This document shows, piece by piece, positions 26,803-37,247 of a stretch of DNA of 64,000 nt. Where the stretch lies: positions 3,937,271 through 4,001,270 of the forward strand of contig CM053251.1 of assembly GCA_028583405.1 (NCBI GenBank). The letters are read 5' to 3'. The notes beneath the pieces were generated by a model. That model was not told where the DNA came from, ran no database searches, and saw only the letters and a program-made list of their open reading frames with translations. Both the position numbers and the translations under genes were made by a program. Within the stretch, counting starts at the first letter, position 1, and each line of letters starts with the position of its first letter. This stretch comes from Pogonophryne albipinna (Eukaryota > Chordata > Actinopteri > Perciformes > Artedidraconidae).

Positions 26803-26928
26803 TCGAACTTCAACTGCCTTCCTCCATGAAACTACCAGCTTTCTGTGGTGAGTATTTCACTATATTTAAATGTGTATACTTGTGGAAGCCCATTCTCTAA
26901 AAAGGAAAGTTGCATAGTTAACAATGGT

Positions 26929-27140
26929 GAAAGTAGCTTAGTACATTTACTCAAGTAATCTAGCCTACTTAAGTATAATTCGGGTACTTCTACTTCCACA
27001 TCGTTAATACAAATCTGCATATGAACTAAAGGTATTAAAGAAATGTAGTGGGGTAGAATTACAAAGTACCTCAAAAATGTACTTGAGAAAATCTACTTTT
27101 CACTGTACTTCAATACATTTCAGAGGCTTTTAATGCACTT
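26929..27140. repeat. Interspersed repeat rich in AAGTA/GTACTT
   Basis: Words such as GTACATTTACTCAAGTA match the repeat class at 5885-6240. Copies are at about 36.70-36.91 kb and 48.01-48.2 kb; the unit 3 copy differs in its second half. Confidence 0.45.
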
Positions 27141-27480
27141 CATTTATTTGACAAAAGTAGTTGCTTTTTATACAAATTCATGTGTTTATATGATATATAT
27201 TTTTTACAAATTGACTCAGCACTTTCCAAAATGTGCTCCATATTGACGAATTCCAACATTAAAAAAACTCATGTATTTTCTCATGATGAAAACAAGATAT
27301 TATAATATTGTATAATAATACAACTCTTATAAAGAGTACTTTTACTTTTGATACCTGAGTACATTTAGCTGATAATACTTTTGCCAAATAGACAATAAAT
27401 AGAACTTCTTTGGAAAGTTCAACACTTTTCTTCCGTGACAGTTTCAACCTGCATGGCACTAAAATAAATATATATCAAAG

Positions 27481-30035
27481 GTGAACCTGTCAGACTCCAA
27501 GTGGGAGGACTTCCATGTGATCACTGGAGCGTTAAAGATGTACTTCAGAGAGCTGCCGGAGCCTCTCTTCACCTACGCTCTCTTCCACGACTTCATCAGC
27601 GCAATCAGTACGTGAAACACACAGCTGCACCCCAACACCATCTGCAGTCATTCACGCATTAACTCTGAAGTCAGTCTACTGTCTGTAACACAGGAAGCCT
27701 CTCTCATGGCGGATTCCCACTGAAGGGCCTCGCACGGCTTAGTACGGTATAGTTAGGCCTTGGTAGGCCAGGCTCACTTTATGCTGCGTTTCCATTACAG
27801 TTTAGTAGCTGGGCAGTAACTATAGTAACGCAGTGTAGGCAGAGCCGTGACGTCATCTTCAATGCGAAACACAAAACCATCATCAGCCGTTAGCTGTTAG
27901 CCCTCAGAGCTCACAGCTCCTCATATCTGTTCAGAAACTAGACAGAAGTTAAACAAGTACAAACCACAGACTGTCTGTGTCATGGAGAATACAGTCGCTG
28001 GTTTATTTATGTCTGTATAGGCCGTTGTTGTGAGTGTGGACGGTCGGAGCATATATAACGTTAGCTTAGCCGATCTCCATTCAGAAAACATGCATTTTAA
28101 AAGGTTTTTCGCCTGCCGTCTGTCTGCAGACTTGTCAAAGCATTAATTCATGGTTTTTACTAACCGGTATCAGTATGTTGTTACTTTGGCATCATTTTGA
28201 GACGTGTATTACAATTAAATCACGGTAAAATATGTTCATCTCGTTGTAGTTGTATTATCCTTTTATTTTGAGGAATTTCTTACAGTATGGAGATATTTTT
28301 GTTACAGATTCTTAAATACTTTATTGAGCATTTATTAGGTATTTTAGCTTTTGGAGGAAGATATTGAATCCTTTTTTTGCTCCAATTAAGTACACTACTT
28401 TGATTTTGATTTGATATACTTTATTAATCCCCGTGGGGAAATTGTTTCTCTGCATTTGACCCATCCTAGTGTTAGGAGCAGTGCGCTGCCATTTTGAACG
28501 GCGCCCGGCGCCACTACATCGTCATTGTTTCACTGACTAGGGTCATGTCAACAGCATATTAAGTTTCAATATTTCATACGCTGATGTTATTCCGATTTGA
28601 ACAGCTTTCTTTGGACATACAGCACTTTCAGAATATGCGTTTAAATGTTGATGTTTTTACCACATTTTGCAACACAGCCAAGCAAACATCTAGCTTTTTG
28701 GTTGTTGTAAAAAAACAGTGATAAAGGAATGGAAGCTCGTTAACTGCAAGTTGATAAGGAGGGGAAGTAAGCATCAATAGCAAGGCTGCATGTAGACTGG
28801 ATTATTTTAGAAATACTCTTTTTAAATATCTTTGTAAACAGCGTAGTACTCATATTGTCTTTTATTGGGAATGAGTAAAACAATGTGCATATGTTGTGGA
28901 TGTGGAAGCAGTGAAACAACAGAAGGAGGCATGAGACTCTTTGATGAATCCAGATGATTCATTTTGATAAATGTTGTGTTTTCTGTTGTGCAGAGAGTCC
29001 AGACTACAAGCAGCGGGTTCAGTCCATTAAAGACCTGGTCCGACAGCTGCCCGTCTGCAACCACGACACCATGCAGACTCTCTTCAAGCACCTCAGGAAG
29101 TGAGAAAACACTCTCTTACTGCTCTATCATTTAGTTTTCCTTTTCTTTTGCTTGCTGTGTATAATGCCGACTAATCAAATCACACTTTGTATGCCTTTCT
29201 CTGGCGACATCTGCGGCCTGAGGCATAATATGTTTGAGTTGTCCGTCAGAAATAACTTCCAAACATCTGTCCGTCTGTACGCCTCGTTCTCCTGAACATA
29301 TTCCCAGGAATGCTTAGAGGGAACCTTTTCAGACGTGGCACACATGTGGACTGTGACTTAAAGATGGACTGATCAGAAATGTGCGATGAAAGCTAACTGC
29401 TAATTAGGACAATTTCACAAATAGGATCAAAATAGGCTGATGACAATTTGGACGAATTTGGTTGAGGCATACGATCGTGACTCTGTAATACTAGTATAGC
29501 AGATTTATGAGTTGATAATAATTAAAGAATATTGAGTTTTAAACCATCATACATATCTGATTATAAATAAACGACAGCATTACGGAGCAGATTGTAAACA
29601 GTAGAGTATTTCTGAGAGAACTCTTTATAACGTATCTGCAACCACAAATACTGTGAATATTTACTTCATTATGTGACCGTCGATGTTTCCTGTAGATATT
29701 TAATTGCAGTGTTACTGCACTGTTAGTGTACAGTTTTGTTATTGTGCTGCTGTGTTTATTGTATTTTTGTAAATCTGGTCCAACAATTTCCTTCAGGATA
29801 AATAAAGTCTTATCTTATGTCAGGATTTATTTTCATTTCCAAATGATGTGTCCTCTCCAGGGTGATCGAGCACGGCGAGGAGAACCGTATGACCACTCAG
29901 AGCGTGGCCATCGTGTACGGCCCCACGCTGCTGCGCCCCGAACAGGAGACGTGGAACATCGCGGTCCACATGGTGTACCAGAACCAGATCGTGGAGCTCA
30001 TACTGCTGGAGTACGAGAACATTTTCGGCAGGTAG
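27481..30035 (+). pseudogene. arhgap12 3' fragment, unit 2 (exons 14 partial, 15, 16)
   Basis: Exon 14 lacks its first bases (27481-27607), while exon 15 (28994-29099) and exon 16 (29861-30035, TAG) are intact with their splice sites and appear identical in protein sequence to unit 1. The arginine-finger exon, PH and WW exons are absent. The sequence before exon 14 ends in AAG without a pyrimidine tract, has an in-frame TAA at 27460-27462, and would be read out of frame if joined to exon 13. No start codon is created here, so it is a gene relic. The copied 3' UTR follows to about 31.6 kb. Confidence 0.87.
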
Positions 30036-31965
30036 AGAGAGACGCTGGAGGACGAGCCTCTTGTTTCTCTCTCTCACTCTCCCAACGCAGAGCTCTTCCT
30101 AACCCAGCGTGGCCCTGCCGAACACAGCCTGGCTCGGATCGGCTCAGCTTCTCTTCATCTCAAATTGTAGTCACTGCTTTCTCCTCTCGTACAACCTCCG
30201 GACCAAAGCTACGCAAATGTGTCATAAACCAAACCATAGATGTATCTAACTAGCGACCAAGAAACAGGTTTGCACTTTTCAGTATCTCATGTTCTCCTGC
30301 AGCTGCGTTTGTGCCACTTTACTGCAGTAGTTGGCGTCCAAATGTCCGACACTGGATTCCTAATACAGCGCCATAAACGCCTCGTCTACTGCACAGAGAC
30401 CAAAGCATCAGTTGGCTGGAAGTAAGAAGGAGGCGTCAGTATTGGAGGTTGGAGACTGGACTGTATTGTATAACCTGTCACCACTCCTGTAAGAACCACA
30501 CTGGGGAACCAAGAGAAGGAACTGCTGTGCTTGGCTTTAGACGTTTAGACACTAAGAGAAGCAACGTGGAGAAGAAGGGACGGAACGCTTTTATTTAGGA
30601 ATGATATGAACATTTACTGCCCTTTCCGTTCAGTTCTCCCTTTGTCTTTCCTTTTATTTGAGCAGGAATGCTTCACCATCAAAATGACCACTTGTATATC
30701 AAATTACTCGACACGTGTTTTCTTAGGTTTTTGAAGATGTCGTTTTTCTTGTATCCCTCTACGGTAAGAAGAATTCAAAAAACTGTTTGATGAATTGACG
30801 TAAATTGGGACGTATTTTAAACACTTTATTTAAAAGCTCTCACATTTTGTGCAGTAAAGCTCAATTATCCCGTCACATGCTAGTAATTCCAATTTTTTTA
30901 TAAAACCTTATATTATAAAAGACATCAAAGTTTCACTTTTGAGCATTATTTGACCCTCCGTGAGACTAGTCATGAGGAAGTGCTTTAAATAGTAAGCTCT
31001 TAATGAAGAATTCAAGATAACATGGTGAATAATTGTCATTCCTTTAAACGTTCCCCTTCTGCCTCTTTCCATCTCTCTCTTTGTTCTTCTTCCTGTATTC
31101 CTGAAACACTGGACCAGGGTCCTCTGAACACATGAGAGGCTTTCACTCTGTAATATATCTGCACGCCGCCTTCTCCATTTGGCTTTATGAACAAATCACC
31201 TTGCAGCAGCCAGAACTTGAAAAACAAATGGTACTCAGCTGTGTCTTTCCTTGACTCGTGGATATTAAATGTTAAGGCCGACCGTCTTTGAACCATGATT
31301 CCATTGATACATCTGTACAGTGTTTGTGTGTGTGCATGTGGACGAGGGGGGGGTGGACGGATGAATGGACTCGATGACAATATATTGTACAAATAGTGAA
31401 TATAAATATGTATGCTTGGAATGTTAAAGAATATGATAAGAGGGAGAAATCACTATTGTTGTGATCGTTGTGAGACCAACAGAGGAATAAAGTTCTGAAG
31501 TGGGGACGTGGAGGTTTACCTGAGGTTCAGGTAAATGAAAGATTGTTTGAATGTAACTTTGGAGAGTAACTGTTGGCTTTACCAAACTGGAATAAAGACC
31601 TCTGATAAGAGATATTTCCAAAGGAGATATGTGTTGTTCTTTTACTTATGCAAACATTTACATCTGCGTTACATAAGCTCTATGTAATTCAGTGTGAGGA
31701 TCAAGAAGGTGACTTGTCTGATGATCATGCCTGTTCAAATATCTGCATGCTTCTCCTGTATTTAATCCTTTATAGCTCACAATTTAAAAAAAACAACAAC
31801 AAAAAACATAAGGGACAAGACACAACATACAATATAGGTCAAACCTTTACAACTTCTACTTTCACGATTGATTTAGAAAGCAGAAGTTTATAGATATGTT
31901 TTAGTTTTTATAATTGACATACAAGATTACAATGTGACTACAGTGTAAGTCAGTAGGTCAAAAGT

Positions 31966-32239
31966 CAATGGTGGGTTTCACACATTTAGTCTTCACCTGC
32001 GGCCGGGCAGCTTTCCTGCTGGGTTCGCCACAACATCTACTGCGGCCCCCTTACGACGGCCCGTTCCGGCCCGCCCCCGGTGGGGGTGCCCTCGCCCTGG
32101 CCCCTACCCTCTCCTGCGGCCCCATTTCGTGGCCCGTTCCATGGCCCGGACCTCACCTGCGACCCCACCCTCCTCGGCCCCTGTGGTGCTTCCTCCCGGA
32201 TGCGAGGATTTTGCCATGTTTGGATTCTGGGGGGGCTTG
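31966..32239 (+). mobile_element. 3' internal fragment of the LTR retrotransposon plus 20-bp filler
   Basis: A GC-rich stretch found in no other unit. It ends in a G-rich polypurine-like run (TGGGGGGGC, 32229-32236) directly before the LTR at 32240, the expected place for a plus-strand priming tract. It probably represents the end of the internal region; the rest, with the 5' LTR, is gone. The first 20 bp (31966-31985) instead copy the exon 12 donor region of arhgap12 (15861-15880). Confidence 0.55.
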
Positions 32240-32474
32240 TGTGGTGACCACCTATAATACACTGGGTTACATAATCCACACATGGAACTACAGTGGGGGG
32301 TATTGTTTCCACACGGACATGTATGTGGTTCTCTATATATATTGTGTGCCCTCCTGTCTTCTCTCTCTTCTTCCCGGGCTGCGACCCAACAACATCTCTA
32401 TTTGTGCTCCGCAATAAAGTCCCCTTTTACACCATCATTGCACCGCCTCCGACTCCCTATCTCCCGGCACTACA
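32240..32474. mobile_element. 3' LTR copy in unit 2
   Basis: The 235-bp LTR is nearly identical to the one at 22481-22715 and is followed by the same CCCT. Its left neighbour is internal element sequence, so unlike unit 1 it is not a solo LTR. Confidence 0.72.
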
Positions 32475-33307
32475 CCCTCGCCATAAAACACAATATTGCT
32501 ATAACTCCTATGAAAATGGTCAAAAAGTGCTCAAACTTCACATGTGTGCTAACAGTCCAGCCGTGAAGACATCTACGTGACAATTTTGAGATTTCTTCAA
32601 ATGCCGTTGCCATAGCAACACAATGCTCACCATGAAACATGGTTTTCTCATAACTTCAGTGAAAATGCTCCAAACGGCCCAAAACGTCACAGGTTTGGTA
32701 ACGATGCAGCCATCAACACATCTAAGCGTATTATTGGGTTTCATCAAATGCCGTTGCCATGGCGACAGATCACTCGCCATCAAGTTAGTTCAAAAGATTG
32801 CAGTTCAAATATTCTGCTGCTTTTCCAAGCCTTTTTACATTATTTTATCCTCTTAATAGACATTCATTCACGACTACGTACATCTGATATCTAACTCCTT
32901 CAGCCTACTTTCAGCTGCAGAAACCATTCAACTATTAACTTATTCAGCTATTTCAAGACATTGAGGCTATACATTTTGTTGTTTATACCTTTTTTAAACC
33001 TTTTCTTTTAAATATTAAGCTTCTTCACTATTTTTCCTACTCTTCCAGTTTAACATTTCACTTTCAAGTTTTCGACAAAGTCATTGCAATGCATTTGAGC
33101 TGTAACAATTTTGATTCAAATCATTTCACTTTTCTGCATTTCTCCGCTAAGTTCAGCAAAACACTGACTTGGTCTCTGTAGCTAAAAGCAGCTACCATTC
33201 AGCTAATAACATATTCAGCTTTTTCTGCATTCTCAGCTAAATTCAGCCACAAATGTTCACAGTTTACAGCATTTACACGCATTTTCAGCAGGAAATGCAT
33301 TTTCTAG
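32475..33307 (+). mobile_element. Helentron-like element, 3' part (unit 2)
   Basis: Copy of 22716-23549 with X-box-like palindromes at 32606 and 32753 and the CTAG end at 33304-33307. Left part lost with the unit 2 deletion. Confidence 0.5.
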
Positions 33308-33825
33308 TTTTACTACTCCAACTACTACTACTTCTAATACAACTATGTTGTATGTACTTACTGTACATTCAACTATTAAATCAATCAGCTATTTCAGTAC
33401 ATTGAGGCTATACATTTACAGTAGAGGAAATAAGTATTTGATCCCCTGCAGAATTTGTAAGTTTACCCACTTATTTTACAACTAAAAGCTCTCTTCAAAT
33501 GAAGAGCAGGTTGTAGCAAGGCTCCGTTTGTAAATGAGGAAACAGGTCAGAGTGTCAGCGCTGCTCCTCCTCCTGGAATGAGTCAGTGTTTGATAAGCCC
33601 TCCCTCTTCTTCCTGCTCTCAGACACAGCCAGCTCCACTCTGTATTTCCTGGTTCCTCCCCTTTAGATCCACACTGAGGAGGATGGGTGTAACCAACACG
33701 TGGGTAAAGTACAAGAGCTGATAGGCCACATTCACTGCACACACACATGCTGTTGAGATCACAGCTCACATAGTTTCAGGTTTCAGGAAGTGAAACTCAG
33801 ACACTTGCTGCCACTGAGAGGTGAA

Positions 33826-35487
33826 ATGGCGCAGAAAGGAGTTCAGCTGGACCGGGAAACCTTCTCTTGTTCGATCTGTCTGGATCTACTGAAGGATCCG
33901 GTGGCTACTCCCTGTGGACACAGCTACTGCATGAAGTGTATTAAAGGCTTCTGGGACGGAGAGGATGAGAAGAAGATCCACAGCTGCCCTCAGTGTAGAC
34001 AGAGCTTCACACCGAGGCCTGTCCTGCTGAAAAACACCATGTTAGCAGCTTTAGTGGAGGAGCTGAAGAAGACTGGACTCCAAGCTGCTCCTGCTGATCT
34101 CTGCTATGCTGGAGCTGAAGATGTGGCCTGTGATGTCTGCACTGGGAGGAAACTGAGAGCCTGTAAGTCCTGCCTCGCGTGTCTGGCCTCTTATTGTGAC
34201 AAACACCTCCAGCGTCATTATGACGTAGCTCCTTTAAAGAAGCACAAGCTGGTGGAGCCCTCCAAGAAGCTCCAGGAGAACATCTGCTCTCGTCACGAGG
34301 AGGTGATGAAGATGTTCTGCCGCACTGATCAGCAGTGTATCTGTTATCTCTGCTCTGTGGACGAACACAAAGGCCACGACACGGTGTCAGCTGCAGCAGA
34401 AAGGACTGAGAGGCAGAGAGAGCTGGAGGAGAGTCGACTAAACATCCAGCAGAGAATCCAGGACAGAGAGAAGGAGGTGAAGCGGCTTCAGCAGGAGGTG
34501 GAGGCCGTCAATGGCTCTGCTGATAAAGCAGTGGAGGACAGTGAGAAGACGTTCACTGAGCTGATCCGTCTCATGGAGAAAAGAAGCTCTGATGTGAAGC
34601 AGCAGCTCAGATCCCAGCAGAAGAGAGAAGTGAGTCGAGTCAGAGAGCTCCAGGAGAAGCTGGAGCAGGAGATGGCTGAGCTGAAGAGGAGAGACGCTGA
34701 GCTGAAGCTGCTGTCTCACACAGAGGATCACAACCAGTTTCTGCACAGCTACCCATCACTGCCAGCCCTCAGTGAAGCTACACACTCCTCCAGCATCAAC
34801 ATCCGTCCTCTGAGCTACTTTGAGGACGTGACGGCGTCCCTGTCAGCAGTCAGAGACAAACTACAGGACGTCCTGAGAGAGGAATGGACAAACGTCTCAC
34901 CGACTGAAGTGGATGTTTTACTGCCAGCAGCAGAGCCCACCACCAGAGCTGGGTTCTTAAAATATTCACAGGAGATCACACTGGATCCAAACACAGCAAA
35001 CACATGGCTGGTATTATCTGAGGGGGGCAGAAAAGCAACATTCATGGGACAACAACAGTCTTATTCTAGACACCCAGACAGATTCACTGATTATCGTCAG
35101 GTCCTGAGTAGAGAGAGTCTGACTGGACGTTGTTACTGGGAGGTGGAGCGGAGAGGGAGAGGAGTTCATGTAGCAGTCGCATACAAGAATATCAGCAGAG
35201 CAGGGAGTGGATGTGGATTTGGACTCAATGACAAATCTTGGTCCTTAGATTGTAACCAAAACAGTTATTCATTTCATTACAACAATATCAACACTCCCGT
35301 CTCAGGTCCTCGGTCCTCCAGAGTAGGAGTGTACTTGGATCACAGAGCAGGTATTCTGTCCTTCTACAGCATCTCTGAAACCATGACTCTCCTCCACAGA
35401 GTCCAGACCACATTCACTCAGCCGCTACATGCTGGAGTTTGGGTTTATGCTTATGAAACCACAGCTGAGTTTTGTAAACTGAAATAG
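33826..35487 (+). CDS. TRIM-B: TRIM16/25-like E3 ligase, second copy
   Basis: Intact single exon, 553 residues, with the same RING, two B-boxes, coiled coil and PRY/SPRY as TRIM-A and all zinc ligands kept. An in-frame ATG 36 bp upstream (33790) exists, but the leader is not conserved as protein, so I start at MAQKG. Distinctive residues cluster in the SPRY: AYKNISRAGSGCG in place of the TRIM-A loop, SFHYNNIN, and a one-residue longer C-terminal loop (VYAYETTAEF). The Tc1 fragment, ETS/IRF-like word and poly(A) signal are shared with the other copies, so regulation is expected to be similar. Being intact in all copies argues for recent duplication or retained function; sequence alone cannot tell which. 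Confidence 0.95.
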   Translation: MAQKGVQLDRETFSCSICLDLLKDPVATPCGHSYCMKCIKGFWDGEDEKKIHSCPQCRQSFTPRPVLLKNTMLAALVEELKKTGLQAAPADLCYAGAEDVACDVCTGRKLRACKSCLACLASYCDKHLQRHYDVAPLKKHKLVEPSKKLQENICSRHEEVMKMFCRTDQQCICYLCSVDEHKGHDTVSAAAERTERQRELEESRLNIQQRIQDREKEVKRLQQEVEAVNGSADKAVEDSEKTFTELIRLMEKRSSDVKQQLRSQQKREVSRVRELQEKLEQEMAELKRRDAELKLLSHTEDHNQFLHSYPSLPALSEATHSSSINIRPLSYFEDVTASLSAVRDKLQDVLREEWTNVSPTEVDVLLPAAEPTTRAGFLKYSQEITLDPNTANTWLVLSEGGRKATFMGQQQSYSRHPDRFTDYRQVLSRESLTGRCYWEVERRGRGVHVAVAYKNISRAGSGCGFGLNDKSWSLDCNQNSYSFHYNNINTPVSGPRSSRVGVYLDHRAGILSFYSISETMTLLHRVQTTFTQPLHAGVWVYAYETTAEFCKLK

Positions 35488-36140
35488 CCTGAAGTCATTT
35501 GAGGAACTCTTCTACTTCTTAAACTCATTGTGTCCATCATTGTTGCTGAGAGCTGAGTGTTCATGTCTTCACTGCACAGAGATCAGCTGTCAATCAAACA
35601 TTATGGGATGTGCTTTAACATCTTCTCATGCGTTGTTCTGTAGATGTTGGAGTTTCTTTAGGCGGCGCTCCTTCCTGTGTCTGTTTAGCCATGGAGGCTG
35701 TCACTGCTCAGGAGGATTTCTGTTAACCTCAACTCATATTTCTCTGCATGGAAATGTAAACTTTGCTCTAAATATGTGTTGAATATCGATATTGATGTAT
35801 TTGTATGTTGTTGTTTCTCTTGTAAAGCATGAGAGAGAGAAAGCACCAGAGCTTCTTTCATTGTAGATATTTTATTCTGCCCACTTTCTCAACAGACATT
35901 TATAATCACATGTATTATTTTGACAGATTATATATTATTGTTGTTCCCAAATTAAGTAACAAATGAGTTCCCAGATGGTTTTAACACTTATTTCATCATT
36001 AAATGTTTATTTAAAATGATATTACTTCCTGTCATGATCATAATCAATAAGTCAATCATTTATTATTCTCCTGTCAATAGCTTAGAGTCTTTGCTTGGGA
36101 AATACATTGTATAATATTACAGTTATTGTTTTGCAGACTA

Positions 36141-36172
<32 letters not shown>

Positions 36173-36364
36173 CCAAATAGAAAGTGGGTTCTCTGATGTT
36201 TTATAGAACATTAATTATCATGATAATAATCAGCAAGTAAATCATTTCTGATTCTGTTTGAAATAGCTGAGATTCTGATTGTGTGGATGAAGTGAATCTG
36301 ATCATGAAATCATTGAACAGACTTTACTGATGGGATGTGTGATCAAATTAAATGTTTAGATCTT

Positions 36365-36370
36365 AATAAA
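36365..36370 (+). terminator. Poly(A) signal of TRIM-B
   Basis: AATAAA in the copied 3' UTR, about 880 bp after the stop codon. Confidence 0.6.
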
Positions 36371-36424
36371 GGTTTGTCTTTCAAAAATAAAAAAGGATGT
36401 TCTTCTTGTATAATGTCCAAGGTG

Positions 36425-36572
36425 CCATAACATTTAACAATTTTCATTCAAATGATTTCACTTTTCTACATTTCTCCGCTAAGTTCAGCAGTTTGTAGCT
36501 AAAAGCAGTCACCATTCAACTGTTACAATATTCAGCTTTTTCTGCATTTTCAGCCGGAAATGCATTTTCTAG
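36425..36572 (+). mobile_element. Helentron-like 3' end downstream of TRIM-B
   Basis: Copy of 26650-26802, with the same hairpin and CTAG at 36569-36572. Confidence 0.5.
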
Positions 36573-37247
36573 TCGAACTTCAACTGCCTTCCTCCATGAA
36601 ACTACCAGCTTTCTGTGGTGAGTATTTCACTATATTTAAATGTGTATACTTGTGGAAGCCCATTCTCTAAAAAGGAAAGTTGCAAAGTTAACAATGGTGA
36701 AAGTAGCTTAGTACATTTACTCAAGTAATCTAGCCTACTTAAGTATAATTCGGGTACTTCTACTTCCACATCGTTAATACAAATCTGCATATGAACTAAA
36801 GGTATTAAAGAAATGTAGTGGGGTAGAATTACAAAGTACCTCAAAAATGTACTTGAGAAAATCTACTTTTCACTGTACTTCAATACATTTCAGAGGCTTT
36901 TAATGCACTTCATTTATTTGACAAAAGTAGTTGCTTTTTATACAAATTCATGTGTTTATATGATATATATTTTTTACAAATTGACTCAGCACTTTCCAAA
37001 ATGTGCTCCATATTGACGAATTCCAACATTCAAAAAACTCATGTATTTTCTCATGATGAAAACAAGATATTATAATATTGTATAATACAACTCTCATATA
37101 AAAGAGTACTTTTACTTTTGATACCTGAGTACATTTAGCTGATAATACTTCTGCCAAATAGACAATAAATAGAACTTCTTTGGAAAGTTCAACACTTTTC
37201 TTCCGTGACAGTTTCAACCTGCATGGCACTAAAATAAATATATATCA

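Noticed and set aside
31968..32417. 149-codon Pro/Arg-rich frame in unit 2
   Set aside because: It spans a junction filler, retrotransposon remnant and LTR; not a host gene.
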